From positions 65,065,126-65,129,125 of the forward strand of contig NC_080179.1 of assembly GCF_950295315.1 (NCBI RefSeq): DNA of 64,000 nt, written 5' to 3'. This DNA comes from Erinaceus europaeus (Eukaryota > Chordata > Mammalia > Eulipotyphla > Erinaceidae). The notes beneath the pieces were generated by a model that worked only from the letters and a program-made list of their open reading frames with translations, ran no database searches and was not told the DNA's origin. Every line of letters begins with the position of its first letter. Positions within the stretch are counted from its first letter, which is position 1. Both the position numbers and the translations under genes were made by a program. Of the stretch, positions 20,347 to 32,335 are shown in pieces.

Positions 20347-22308
20347 GAATAGAACATTTAGCAATTTTGTACTCTAAGCATGCTATTCCTTTTTGCTCTG
20401 GACCATCTAAGACTCTTACCTGGAGTTAGCATACCTGTATATTTCTAGAGTTACATACCTTTATAAGAAAGGAGCCAAATACAGACCAGATACTGTCAAG
20501 TCTGACAATGAATGGTATCATCTTTGATGTTTATTGCCAACAGACTTCCAAAAACCACATCTGATTTACTGACTGTACATCTCCAAGGTTAGACTTCTGC
20601 AAATGTGTATTTCTAACATATTCCCAAAGTGAAACACTTGCAGTTGCAGGGCACACACTCAAGAATTCTGCAGCATGGGTCTGCCCATACTAGATCCAGA
20701 TGGAGTTAATCAACTGCTGAATGAAGAGAATCTGCCAGAAGGGCAGAATATGACCCCACAATATGGCCTAGGGCAGGATCATTGCTTCCTCTGACAGTGA
20801 GGTAGCAGACTCCATCCACCCTTTATGTAATTCACCAATGAGTTGAAGGGGAAACAAAATTAAAGAAACCAGCCTCTTCATACCTCTAAGTTGAGAAGGT
20901 TAGGACAGGGGGGTTCTGCAATAAAAGAAGAAAGGAAAAAGAGATAATGACTTGATGTAGCTACACATAACCCTACCTAGAGTAGCTCGGTTGGTAGTTG
21001 CCCTCCTAATTCAACTACAGATGAAGTTGGAAAACCTGCCTGAGTTTGTGAGAACCAGCCTCTAGTAGCAACTGTGACCATTATTCCACTCTTTTAAAGT
21101 GTTTCCTTTTAAGCTATGTTTGAGATCTTTGTTGTAGGCATTTACCCTGGGGCACCAGCCTGGAGTGTGGAAACTTCAGTGAGATGCAACACATAAAAGG
21201 ATTTAGTGTAACTGTGACAAATTGCAATGACAAGCCTGAGCTGGAGGTAATGTGTGAATGATAAAGTGAATTTAAAACTCCCCATTACTGTGCAAAGGGT
21301 AGATGAAGAGCAACCTGAGGATATGGCGGTGATCTCTTCCCTGTAAAATCTGACTCCACATGCCACATACTGCTATGCCCTGATCAAACATCAAGTCTGC
21401 ATTCATTCTGTCCAAAATAAGTATCATCTGCCATCAAGGGCTCACAGTATTAGCAACAGGCTCCAGGAGTTAATCATTAATGAAGGTGATAAATTTGGAA
21501 ATTACCCAAGATTGAGCAATGTGTGAGTAAGATGAAAGAGCTTTGCCTAGGTATGCAGAAGAAAGACCAATGCAAGCACGGTCATGCGATCAGCAAAGCT
21601 GGGCAATTATCAAAGCCCTGCCATGGTGAATAAATAAAAACTTAACCAATAATGACTGAAGGGGAAGGAAAAAAAAACTTGCTCAGTAATGACCTTTGAA
21701 TATCCCCCTCTTTTTGTTTTTAGAAGCAAAATTTTCTCTTATGAAAATTAAGGGATAAAAATCAAATCCCATCATAAACATTAAATGAGAGACATTCAAG
21801 TTACTTAGTTTCATTTTTTCTCTTCATCTTGACATTAAGAAATGGTCATGGATACTACTTGGCATCTTGCCAACTAGACATCCTTACAGGAATTGCAGGC
21901 TACAGTGAACTAGGAAAATAAAGGACGTTGGAGAGTAGAAATTGAAATGGTGGCTCAAATAGAAAGCAGCTCTCCAAGTTGAGTGACCACACTTGACGGT
22001 GTCAATTGTCTATAGAATATCTCTTATAAGGCAGGGAACAAAAAGCATGCAGTAGTTGTATATGTTATATGGTTAGTTATTTCACAGTATGATTTATAAG
22101 AGTTTTATGCGACTTTCCTCATCACATACAAGCTAAATAAACTCCTTTGAAAACAGTCTAGCCACACAAAAAGGGAAGATTCTTTTCTAGACTTTGAGTA
22201 ACATCCTCATGTGTCAGGATAGTGAGAAAATATATATATTTATCAACATATTGATAAATTGGACAGTATTTGCTGTATATTGTTCTTGGAACTATAAAGA
22301 ACATTGCA
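20347..22308. other. Repeat-poor interval
   Basis: About 2 kb with no recognised repeat and only short frames. The base composition is slightly less AT-rich around 20.6-21.6 kb. I see no exon-like open frame with splice sites that I can defend. Confidence 0.4.
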
Positions 22309-22709
22309 GGGGTCGGGTGGTAGCAGCCCAGATGAAGAGCACATGGCACAAAGCGCAAGGACTGGAGTAAAGATTCTGGTTCGAGCCCTTGGCTACCCAC
22401 CTGCAGAGGAGTTGCTTCACAGGCCACAGGCAGTGAAGCAGGCCTGCAGGTGTCTGTCTTTCTCTCCCCGCCTCTGTCTTCCCCTTCTCTCTCCATTTCT
22501 CTCTGTCCTATCCAACAACTACTACATCAATAACAACAGTAATAACTACAACAACAATAATAGCAACAACAATGGTAAACAACAAGGGCAAGAAAAAGGA
22601 AAAAAAATAGCCTTCAGTAGCAGTGGATTCATAGTGCAGACACCACCAAGCCCCAGTAATAACACTGGAGGAAAAGAAAGAAAGAAAAGAAAGAAAAAAG
22701 AAAAGAAAA
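22309..22709 (+). mobile_element. Type I SINE, long subtype
   Basis: GGGGTCGGGTGGTAGCAG head, GGTTCGAGCCC B box, a small duplication in the TCACAGGCCACAGGCAGTG region, AAC/AAT tail, the extra module, then GAAA-rich tail. AACTATAAAGAA/AACTCATAAAGA flanks may be the target duplication. Confidence 0.9.
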
Positions 22710-23024
22710 CAAAACTCATAAAGAGTAGAGTATTTCTCAACTTTGGACAAAGCCTATCTCTTCTGGCCTACCTGTTCTTAACTGTACATGGGAGTAATTT
22801 TGTGTACTTCTACTCTTAACTGAATCACTTTTCACTCCTATATCAACCCAATACATTTTCTGCTTTTCCTACCAGTAGAATTTGCATTCTGAAATTATTT
22901 TTATGAGGTGTAAATCAGAGTTGAACTAGTTTAACTGGGTCTGAGTCTCTGGCAACTGTGATGTTATTGAGGTAATTAAATTAGTAATTAATTAAATTAT
23001 AGGCTAGTCAAGTTAACACTTAAA
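22710..23024. other. Unique AT-rich DNA
   Basis: Nothing was recognised; AATTA-rich near 22975. Confidence 0.35.
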
Positions 23025-23640
23025 ATATCACCATAGCACTTTGTGCCTAGACCTCTAAGAGATCCCTCTGTTTGCAATCATTGGTCACTTCCATTGAAAA
23101 CATCCTCATTATCCCCTTTGTGGGTATCACTAGGACATTACTCTCACTATAATCTAGCACTGGTAAGGACTATCTACTTTCTAATCTATCTACTCTATCT
23201 ACTGTCTACTGGCTGGTCCTCCTGCTCTGCCACTTGAGGAGGATGGCTCCTGTAATGTTTGCAGCTTAGAATATTTCTAGCTGTGACCATGGACTTTGAG
23301 CTTGAACTGATAGGAACCCACTGGTTCTATAGGTCCCTGTGTTAATATGAACATACATGGTCCCTGGGTCAGATCGATGTAAAAAACAATTAAATATGTA
23401 TAAATATATATTTCCAGTTTTCAGAGCCAGTTTGCCCTATCCCAGCTATTAAGCTCTCAGTTTCCATTGTTTCCTCTAACACCATGCTTCCAGATAATAT
23501 ATTTAGTGTACTTTTATAATAGGCATTAAGTTCAAACAAAAGTACTAAAGTCCTGGGCTCCTAGGAACATCTGTAAGATAGAAATACTAGCTTCTTTCCA
23601 CCCCAGACTCCTTACTCTCATTGGCTCTCTTTATATTTTT
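23025..23640 (+). mobile_element. Family R retroposon, mid-A-A2 blocks
   Basis: GTGCCTAGACCTCTAAGAGA and GTCACTTCCATTGAAAACAT parallel 41.47-41.53 kb. TATTTCTAGCTGTGACCATG to GGTCAGATCGATG is block A and the following 250 bases are block A2. The 3' block B is missing; L1-C begins about 30 bases later. Confidence 0.7.
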
Positions 23641-24582
23641 TTGGTCCCTGTTTATTAAACATTTTACCTTGGGGGACGGGACTTCCAGAGGCTTGATTAT
23701 GGAGTAGAGACAGACTGCTTTGCTTTCCCAAGTCAACTAGGAAAAACAATGAAAGTCACCTGAAAACCCAACAAAATACAAACGGGATTACTTAGGAAAC
23801 TAACCAAGCCACAGGTGAGTACAAACACATGTGACTTGTGGACAGACAGAAAACGAGTGAGGGAAAGATTGCCAGGACTAAAAGGTCATACTCAGAGACT
23901 GCTGGAAACAAACTAGGAGTGAGAAAAACTGAGGCACACCACTTCTGGGTCTGAGTCAAAATAACAACTATTAAGAAAAAGAGAGAAAGACAGAGAGAGA
24001 GAGAAAAAAAGAAAGAGGGAAGAATTCTCTAAGCCACAGGTGAGTACAGATATGTGTCACTCCTGGAAAATAAAAAAATAAAATAAATAAATAAGTAAAT
24101 AAATAAATAAATAAAAGATATGGGATGATTCCCAGAAGTAAAAAGAGGTGCAGTGGTCAGGGATGGCTGCCACCAAACTGGGAGGGGTGGCTGAGGTGCA
24201 CCACTTCTGGGTCTAAGATCAAGAAACAAAAACAGTTAAAAAGAAAAAAAAAAAAAGACCTAAAATCTCATCAATTTACAACTGTGACTTTTGAATTTCC
24301 AATACTGATGCCCCAGGGAGACTGGAGCTGCAGCAGGGAGACCTTATATTGACACTGACTTCTTGATAATTCAGAATAAAGTCTCCCCTCCACCACTAAG
24401 ATATATCAACAGAAAAATCGAACACCTTAGCCATAGCACCTCCTGTTGGCAGAACAAAAACCACACTAAATGCAAAAACTGAGGAATATACAGACAGCAA
24501 TGCCAGAAACTCCAAAATGAACAGACACAAGTCTAGAAAACAAACAAAAAAAAAGGCAGAAATATAGTTCAGAAAACTCATT

Positions 24583-24804
24583 ATGAAATTACTACAAGAA
24601 ATTAATCTTAAGATTCAAGGACTCAGTGATCATTTTATAAAATATTTACAAAAGGAAAAAGAAAGAAAGGAAAAACTCCAAGCAGAACCAAAGGGCCAAA
24701 AAGACAATTTGAATGCAGTTCAGGTAGAGGTAAGAGGCCTCAGGAATAGGCCACTGAAGGAATTTTCCACTTTTGCAGGAATTACTGAAGGGAGTCCTAC
24801 ATGA
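24583..24804 (+). pseudogene. L1-C ORF1 remnant
   Basis: A 73-codon frame encodes a Lys/Glu/Gln-rich stretch (HFIKYLQKEKERKEKL) typical of the ORF1 coiled-coil region. The RNA-recognition and C-terminal domains that should follow are absent or unreadable, because ORF2 begins only about 300 bp later. Confidence 0.55.
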
Positions 24805-25111
24805 AAAGGAATAAACAAAGGAATTCTGAGTTTTAATTAGAATAGAACCAGAAACACAGAAACAACAGGGGAAAACAGACACAGGAAAAGTGAGAGCAAA
24901 ACAGACTATAGCAGTCCAATGTTGGTGAACCAAGGTCAATTTACAAAAGATATTGTAAGTTAGACACAATATTAACAATAACCACAAAACAAAATATAGC
25001 ACAAATAGGAAATATACATACAATATCATTACAGAAAACCATAAACATGACACAACAAACAGAAACAAACAGAAAAAGAGTCAACAAGACAATCTCAAAA
25101 CAAAAACCAAA

Positions 25112-26998
25112 ATGGCTATAAGCAAGCCGCATTTATTAATAATTACCCTAAATGTGACTGGCTTAAATTCACCAGTCAAAAGACTCAGAGTGACTGAATG
25201 GATTCAAAAGGAAGACCTATCTATTCTTCATCTCCAGGAAACACAGATCCCAAAAGAAAGACAAACAGAAGCTCCAGGTCACAGGCTGAAACAAAGTATT
25301 ATCAACCAATAATGCAAGCAAATAGGCAGGGATAGCTATTCAAATATCAGATAAACTAAACTTTCAGGCACAGAAAATGAAAAGAAACAGGCATGGACAC
25401 TGAAATCATAGAAAAATATATTTTCTGACCATGAGGCTGTAAGGTTAGAAATTAATCACAAAAAGTAACAAAGAAATACACACAAACTAGGGAGATTTAG
25501 CAATACACTTCCGAGTAATACATGGTCACTGAGGAAATAAAAAGAGAAATTAAAAATTACTTGAAGAAAAATGAAAATAAAGAGACTAAATAGCAGACCC
25601 TGTGGCTTGCAGCAAAAGTTGTCCTAAGAGAGAGGTTTATAGCAATACAGGTTCATATTAAAAATCATTAAGATCTCAAGTAAGCTACCTAATATCACAA
25701 CTGAGTCAAAAAGAAAAGGAACAACAATGACACCCAAAAGTCAGCAAGAAGTAGGAAACAGTCAAAATTAGAGCAGACTTTAATGAAATAGAATCCAAAA
25801 AGCTGATCAAAAAGATTAATGTAACCAAGAGCTGATTCTTCAAAATGATAAATAAAAAATAGACAAACCACTAACTAGACTCATAAAATGAAAAGAGAAA
25901 AAGAGAGAGAAAGCTATGATAAAAAAAACCAGATACAAGAGAGATAAAATTACAACTGAAGAAGAATTATACGCAAATATTATGAACATATCTAAGGAAA
26001 TAAAGTTGGTAACCAAGATTAAATGGATGCATTGCTAGAATCATGTCCTCTGCCAAGCCTAACCCAAGAGGAAGTAGCTAGTTTAAACAAGACAATCACT
26101 AATTTAGAAATTGAATCAGTCATCAAAAATCTTTCCAAGTTTAAAAGCTCAGGCACAGACAGCTTTACTAACAAATTCTATAAGACTTTCAAGGAAGAAT
26201 TAATAATAATTATCCTTAAACTACTCCAGAAAATTGAAGAAGGGCAAACACCACTAAACACATTCTGTGAGGTGAATATCACTTGAATCCCCATAGCAGG
26301 AAAGGACTCTACTGGAAAGGAAAACTATAGATCTATATCCAAGGTGAACATTGACGAAAAGATCTCAACAAGATCTTGGCAAATTGAATCCAAGGACATA
26401 TCAACAAAATAATTTATCCCTACAAAACAGGGTTGTTCCAACATCCACAAATTAATCAATGGAATTCATCACATCAACAAAAAAGAAAGATAAAAATCAC
26501 ATGATCATAACAACTGATACCAAAGGGCATTTGACAAGATTCAACTCCCATTGATTATAAAGACCCTCTAGGCATTGGGAATAGAAGGACTATTCCTCAA
26601 CATGATAAAGACCATTTATAACAACTCATAGCTAACATCATTCTCAATGGGGAAAAGCTAAAAGCTTTCCCCCTAAAAAAAGGAAACAGACAATGAGGTC
26701 CACTGTCTTCATTGTTACCCAACATAGTTCTTGAGTTCCTCACCACTGCAATCAGATAAGAAAGTCATATCAAAGGTATACAGATTAGAAAATAAGAAAT
26801 TAGACTGTCACTATTTGCTTATGATATGATATTATATTTAGAGAATTCCAAAGACCTCACCAAAAAGTACTGAAAATAATTAATAAACTCAATAGAGTAG
26901 CAGGATATAAAAATCAATACACATAAATCTGTGGCATTTCTGTATAAAAACAAGAAATCAGAGGAAAAGGAAATAAGACTCAATCCCATTTACAATTG
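25112..26998 (+). pseudogene. L1-C ORF2 pseudogene (endonuclease and reverse transcriptase)
   Basis: The ATG at 25112 opens 66 codons holding endonuclease motifs LNVTGLNSP (catalytic Asn region) and HLQET (catalytic Glu region), then a stop. RT sequence is readable again at 26023-26286 (SSGTDSFTNKFYKTFKEEL), which corresponds to the conserved SPGPDGF-type block. The catalytic FADD motif at 26814-26825 reads FAYD, so the first Asp is lost (GAT to TAT). Multiple frameshifts separate these segments. Confidence 0.8.
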
Positions 26999-27680
26999 AA
27001 CCCCCAAATATATATTATGTCTTTAATGTTAAGGTCGTGAAATGTTTCAACAATGTATTCTATGTATTTTATAGTTTCAGGTTTAATATCCACATCTTTG
27101 ATCTGTTCTGATTTACTTTATTGTATATAATGTGCCTGCACATATGTGAGTTTAGTTCTGGGTTTTCTATCATGTTCCATATGTCCATTTTTGTTCCAAT
27201 ACAGCATGATATTCACTACTATTGCTTTGAAATATAAACTGAAGTCAGGAATTATGATGCCTTCTCCTGTTTCCCCATGAGCACTCCTGTTATTATTGTT
27301 TTTTTTTTACAGTTTCACACAAATATTTGAATAAGTTGTTTGATTTCCTTGAATAAGTCACTGAGATTTTAATAGGTATTGTATTGAATCTATAGATTGC
27401 TTTGGAAGGATTGCCATTTTAATCATAATTATTCTTTCAATTCATGAACAGGAATGCTCTTCCATTTCTTTGTGTCATCCTCTATTTCTTTTAACAGTGT
27501 CTTATAATTTTCCTTGAAAAGGCCTCCACCTCCTTTGTTATATTTATTCCCAGTTATTTTACCCTTTTCAGATCCTACTGTAAGTGGCATTACTTCCTTG
27601 AGTTCCCTTTCCTCTGCACCATCTTTTTATTGGCTTACATTACATTTGTTGACACAAAGATACAATGTGTTGTTTTTTTT
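26999..27680 (-). mobile_element. Inverted L1 ORF2 fragment (L1-D)
   Basis: On the minus strand it reads through codons like LFKENYKTLLKEI, then the segment around ILPKAIYRFN and SLYFKAIVV, known from the ORF2 region just downstream of RT. In element coordinates it begins almost where L1-C stops, but it lies in the opposite orientation. Confidence 0.8.
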
Positions 27681-27699
27681 TCACTCTCTCACCTCCAAT

Positions 27700-28480
27700 T
27701 TAGGTTCTTTTATTATATTATTAGTGATTTAATAATGTTAACAAGATTGTAAGATAACAGGGTACAATTCCACACAGTTCCCAACATCAGAGTGCTGTGT
27801 CCCATCCTCTCCATTGGAAGCTTCCCTATTTGCCTTTATGCCTTCCCTTTATGCCTCTGGGAATATGGACCATAATTGTTTATGAGTGTAGAAGGTGGAA
27901 GGTTTGGCTTTTGTAATTTCTTCTCTACTGAACATGAATGCCGGCAGGTTGATCCATACTACTAGCCTGTTTCTATCTTTCCCTAGTAAGGTAGGACTCT
28001 GGAGAGGTGAGGTTCCAGAAAAGAGCAATAAGGTCCTCTGTCCAGTGAGGTCAGGATGGTGTCTTGGTAGCATCTGCAATTTAGTGGCTGAAAGGTATGA
28101 TATAAAGCAAATTGGTCAATAAACAGGCACCTAAAGGTGAGAACAGGGCAAATGAAACTAGGGGTCTTCATATGGGAGGAAACTAGGAAGTCTTTTTTAG
28201 GTATGTTTCATGTGGTCCATGACGTTAGTAATATTTGTCTGAGCCTGACAGCTAGCAAGCAGATGGACTAAAAGTATTGTCTGGGAAGATGGTATAAGAG
28301 TCGTGAATAGTACTAGAAAGCTGGCTTAGGGGAGAAAGTAGTGAAGCACTGGTCCTGTCAGTATCTAAAATACAGCTATTTGTAAATAGCTTTAAATGAC
28401 ATAAACCATGGTGAGGTCTTGTGTGGTTCAGTAAATCCTAACCATGGATTTTTAAAAGTAAACCAAGATCCAAAATAGCT
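27700..28480 (-). mobile_element. Family R retroposon, A2-B blocks, antisense
   Basis: From the high end, the minus strand reads block A2 (AGCCAGCTTTCTAGTACTAT), then block B (TTTCAGCCACTAAATTGCAG, CAGGTTGATC region, TGTGGAATTGTACCCTGTTA) and ends TAACATTATTAAATCACTAA. This is the 3' half of R in antisense orientation. Confidence 0.8.
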
Positions 28481-29570
28481 TGGTTATAGTAATAATAATT
28501 CTATTGCCATCTTAAACTCTAACACAACAAGGAATTTTCTTCATTCTCTTTAAAACCTATATTTCTCCCAGTCCTGGAACCTCTGGCACTTTGCTTGTAT
28601 TTCTTCATGCTTCTCCTTTTGATTTCTTCTCCTGTAATGTTGCCTCTTCTGACCTTAACTAAAGCAATGTAATCAGTGTCCCCATGCCATTTATGTCTCA
28701 CCTCTGGACTGTATCCAGAGATGTTGAGCCTGAGATATTAACCCTCCAATTCCAGTAATCTGGTGAAGCCTTTCCTAACACATGGGACTCCCTAGTTCTA
28801 CTTCAAGTGGTGCATTCCCTAACAAAGTTACAGACTCTAGATTTAGACCTGGTCCTAAAGGACAGGGTGTATGTGCATGTTTATCCACAAGTTCAGGGAA
28901 AATATGTACCTCAAAGTAAAAGTGCTCAGTAATCTGCAGTAAGTAGACTTAATACATGCAGCAAGCAAGTAGAAAAACCTAAACAAGATACCATAAAGTA
29001 CTTACTCAAATATATTCTAGTTAAGCCTAGAAATCTTCCTCTCCTACCTCCTATTTCACTTCCCTCAATCACTTTAAGTCTAACCTGGTCAGATAAAGTA
29101 AGGACTAGAAAAACTGGGTAAGAACAAGAGACTGGCACAGTTTAATAATAGCCTTTTTTGGTGAATTCCAAGCCACTCCATCATCTGGGGCCCTAGACAG
29201 GAATCCTTGGATTCTCACACTGATATCATGGACATAGACCTTTAATAGACTCCTGTCTTCAACATCACTGATCACTTCCATCAGGAACTCATCATAAGCC
29301 TTCTCTAGTACCTTGTCTGTCCTCACTGCCGAGAAGCACTCGGAGAAGCACTTGTAGGGACTACCCTACTCTCCGAAGGGAGACTGGGTCAAACTACCCT
29401 GCCACTCAAGAAAGACTTGTCCTGAAATGAGGTCAGCCTAGAATATTCCTAACTGTGACCACTGACTGTGAGCCTAGACTGATAGGTACTCAGAGTTTAC
29501 ACGGGCTCCTGTGCTAAACAAGAATAGACATGGGCCCTAGGTCAGATTGATGGGGTTAACCATTAATGGT
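28481..29570 (+). mobile_element. Family R 5' part (internal-mid-A), inverted relative to its 3' half
   Basis: 29160-29560 matches the mid and A blocks of the copies at 23.03-23.39 and 41.40-41.81 kb in plus orientation (CATCATCTGGGGCCCTAGAC, CTTCCATCAGGAACTCATCA, TAACTGTGACCACTGACTG). 28481-29150 has no match in the window. I infer it is more upstream R sequence, but it could be unrelated DNA. Together with 27700-28480 it makes a copy whose 5' portion is inverted. Confidence 0.6.
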
Positions 29571-29574
29571 ATTT

Positions 29575-30090
29575 ATACCTAACTTAAGTTCTTTTCTGCC
29601 ATCATGTTTTAGAATCCCAACACTCACTCTGCTCTCTCTATTCCCTCCTTCCTCAGAATTCTTTGCTTTGATGTAATATACCACACCCAGTTCAAGCTTT
29701 CCTTCATGTTTTCCCATTCTGTCCTATTCCACCTATGAGTGAGATCATTGTCATTCAATGATCACCCCCCAAAATTCTCTTGTTGGCTTATCTCAATTAA
29801 TATGCTTAATATGACTCATTTAAACTCCATCCAAGAGGAAGCAAAGGAGATAACTTCATCATTTTTAACAGAGGAGTTACACACACACATACACACACAC
29901 ACCACGACTCTCTTAGCCACTCATTTGTTGTTGGATATCTGGGCTATTACAAATTGTGCTTCTATGAGCATAGGTGTGCACAGATCTCTTTGGATGGGTA
30001 TGTTTGTTTCCTTTGGATATAGATCCCCAGGAGAGGAATTGCTGGATCATATGGTAGGTTCTTTTCTAGCATTCTGAGAATTCAAGTGAC
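29575..30090 (-). mobile_element. L1 3' end (L1-E), antisense
   Basis: The minus strand reads the ORF2 end (CCTACCATATGATCCAGCAA, AATGAGTGGCTAAGAGAG) then the 3' UTR (GATCTCACTCATAGG, AAGCTTGAACTGGGTGTGG). It is 5'-truncated near 30090, and its 3' tip near 29580 is missing the AATAAA end. A CA-rich run at 29879-29902 interrupts it. Confidence 0.8.
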
Positions 30091-30254
30091 ATTTTTCACT
30101 CAACACCCAGGATACTCTTATTAAATTTATTTTCTTAATATAAAAAGCTCTTGGAAAAAATACAACTACACACACTATGCACTTGCCATTTATGATAATA
30201 GACAAGACTGACAAGTGAGTAGTCAAGTTGCAACACAACAGAATTTGATATTAA
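30091..30254. other. Short unique interval
   Basis: Nothing was recognised between the L1 end and the next SINE. Confidence 0.35.
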
Positions 30255-30255
30255 T

Positions 30256-30286
<31 letters not shown>

Positions 30287-30421
30287 TTTATTATTTTTTT
30301 TTTCTGAGTCCTGCTCAGCTTTGGTTTATGGTAGTGCTAGGGATTGAACCTGAGAACTCTGGTGACCCAGGCATGAAAGGTTCTTTTGCACACCCATTAT
30401 GCAATCTTTCCTCCCTAGCCT
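30255..30421 (-). mobile_element. Type III SINE, antisense, with (CTTT)n tail
   Basis: A CTTT microsatellite (30259-30285) is followed by CCTGCTCAGCTTTGGTTTAT, GGGATTGAACCTGAGAAC, CCCAGGCATGAAAGG and CACCCATTATGCAATC. Confidence 0.85.
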
Positions 30422-30789
30422 AGCTTCATTTCTTTGTTATACAAATCATAACATACTTTCAAAGCTTTGTTTAGACTAAGGGATACTAGAAAGAACTAAT
30501 TGATGAAGACATAAAAATATTATAAACTTATTGGAGCCTCTGGCTAACCCAATGTTTATAAGGCTTATGCAACAAAGTAAATTAATTTAGACTATCAATT
30601 TGGAATTTAAATAATTCACTCAGAGTCTGGCTAAGTAGGCTTCATATGCACTAAGAAGTTTGATTGCCGAGTCAATTAAAAAAAAAAAAACTATGCAGGT
30701 GAGCAGGAATCATGGGGGAGAAAAGTTATTTTCAGCATCTTCTAAATCAGTGATTTTTAACAGGAATTGACAACCTTGGATGATTTTTC
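30422..30789. other. Unique DNA
   Basis: A 12-base A run occurs near 30680. Nothing else was recognised. Confidence 0.35.
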
Positions 30790-31073
30790 TTTCCTGCTAC
30801 CAGGTTTATTGCTAAGACTCAGTGCCTGTACAAGAAATCTTTCCTAGTAGTCATTTTTTCCCTATTTATTTTTGACAGAACAGAAAGAAATTGAGAAGAG
30901 AAGGAGAAACAGAGAGGAAGAGAGAGAGAGAGAGACATGCAGTCTTGCTTCATTGCTTGTGAAACTGCTCCCTCTCCCTCGTGTCTCCCCAGCCCAGTTG
31001 TGTATAGGGGCTTGAACCTAGTCCTTGAGTGTGGCAGCATGTGTGGTCAATCAGGTGTGCTGCCTTCAGATCC
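30790..31073 (-). mobile_element. Type II SINE with 3' module, antisense
   Basis: GCTACCAGGTTTATTGCTAA (module), TTTTGACAGAACAGAAAGA, TCTTGCTTCATTGCTTGTG and GGGGCTTGAACCTAGTCC occur in reverse order. The copy is old and contains a GA run. Confidence 0.75.
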
Positions 31074-31439
31074 CCTTGGAGACATTTTTTATTGAAGGAA
31101 GTTATTGATTTTTTTTTAGTGATAGAGGTTAATGTGCAGGCTGCTAAGCATCTAGTAAACATGTGACAACAGATACTTATTCAATCCCAAATGCCAACAG
31201 TTATGAGGTGGATAAACCTCTGAAAGTATCTTATTTTATCTTGTGTGAGCTGTTTTATTATAAAATATGTACATCCAATCATTAAAGCAGAACTCCCCCA
31301 AATTTCCACTAGGACATATTTTATTAGTTCGGACTAGTTAATGTGTCTATGTTATATTCTTTTTGTTTTTCAAAATTGCTTTGCTAGAGAAAATAATGGC
31401 TTACAAGACAGTTACTACACAACTAGTTTTTTATCTTCC
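31074..31439. other. Unique DNA
   Basis: No feature was recognised. Confidence 0.35.
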
Positions 31440-31990
31440 AGTGACAGGTGCTGTGAACAACTCCCACCATCAGTTTAAATCTTCCTTTGCCATTTTTGTA
31501 CCGGATCCCCAATACCCTCAAGGCCTCCTGCCACATCCTTTTAGAATTCTTGGCTTTGCTGCAATAGACCACAGATAATTTAAGTTTCATCCTGAACTTC
31601 TCTTTCTTTTTTTTTAAGTTTTTATATATTTATTAATTCCCTTTTGTTGCCCTTGTTGTTTTATTGCTGTAGTTATTATTGTTGTTGTTATTGATGCCAT
31701 CAGTGTTGGATAGGACAGAGAGAAATGGAGAGAGGAGGGGAAGACAGAGAAGGGGAGAGAAAGAGAGACATCTGCAGACCTGCTTCACCACTTTTGAAGT
31801 GATTCCCCTGCAGGTGGGGAGACAGGGGCTTGAACCAGGATCCTTATGCTAGTCCTTGTGCTTTGTGCTGCCTGCATGTTACCTGCTATGTTACTGCCCA
31901 ATTCCCTCTTTCTTTCTTTGTTTCTTAAGTTTTGCCCATGAGTGAGGTCAACCAGTATTCATCCTTTTCCTTTCCACTTACTATATTCCT
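31440..31990 (-). mobile_element. L1 3' UTR (L1-F), antisense, split by a SINE
   Basis: 31500-31600 (TAGAATTCTTGGCTTTGCTG, CAATAGACCACAG) and 31922-31985 (CCATGAGTGAGGTCAACCAG, ATTCATCCTTTTCC) are the two halves of an antisense L1 3' UTR. The interval between them is a type I SINE. Confidence 0.7.
31602..31905 (-). mobile_element. Type I SINE, antisense, inside L1-F
   Basis: TTGTTGCCCTTGTTGTTTTA, GGATAGGACAGAGAGAAATG, CATCTGCAGACCTGCTTCAC and GGCTTGAACCAGGATCC are present. The tRNA-like start is diverged (GCTGCCTGCATGTTACC). CTCTTTCTTT-like flanks suggest the target duplication. Confidence 0.9.
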
Positions 31991-32335
31991 TCAATTTCAA
32001 TAATAAAATTAGAGACATCATTTCATTTCGGTGACACAAAAGAATGAACCATGAGGCCTGTGCATGAATGACATGGCTGCTAAATAACCTCTCTGTCCTG
32101 ATTTTGTTCACTCTTTATTTTGGAGATAGTGGGAGGAAAAGGTACCTCAACACTGCTTAGTCCTCCACAGAGCTTCCCCTTGCTGCTCTTTAGGCTCCCA
32201 TGTGGTATCAAAGCTTAAATTCAAGTTTTTGTGCTTTCTAAGTCATATGTTCTACAGGGTGAACCTGGATAATGAATTAAGCTTCTCCTCTACCTCACTT
32301 CAGATCTACCTCTTTATTTGTGCATTAGAATGCTT
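31991..32335. other. Unique DNA
   Basis: A possible antisense type III-like SINE remnant (AACACTGCTTAGTCCTCC near 32149) is too diverged to call firmly. Confidence 0.3.

Larger units (their letters stand above)
23671..26998 (+). mobile_element. L1 LINE (L1-C): 5' UTR through reverse transcriptase
   Basis: The longest L1 tract in the window. Its 5' UTR shares the GACTTCC start and the ACAAACACATGTGACTTGTG block with L1-A. ORF1-like sequence lies near 24.58-24.80 kb. ORF2 starts at the ATG at 25112 and can be followed, with frameshifts and stops, to the end of the RT palm region near 26.99 kb. There the sequence switches abruptly to an antisense L1 piece. It is non-functional. Confidence 0.88.

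Noticed and set aside
22304..22819. 171-codon open frame
   Set aside because: It lies almost wholly inside a type I SINE and its AAC/GAAA tail; the Asn-rich run is the SINE tail.
24646..25068. 140-codon hydrophobic minus-strand frame resembling a membrane protein
   Set aside because: It is the antisense of A-rich L1-C ORF1/ORF2 sequence; the Phe/Leu/Val/Cys composition comes from complementing Lys/Asn/Gln-rich codons.
26023..26286. 87-codon frame as a possible host gene
   Set aside because: Its sequence corresponds to the conserved L1 RT block and is bounded by L1-C stops and frameshifts.
29105..29326. 73-codon minus-strand frame with a plausible-looking protein
   Set aside because: It overlaps the R mid block, whose other copies at 23 and 41 kb do not keep this frame open.
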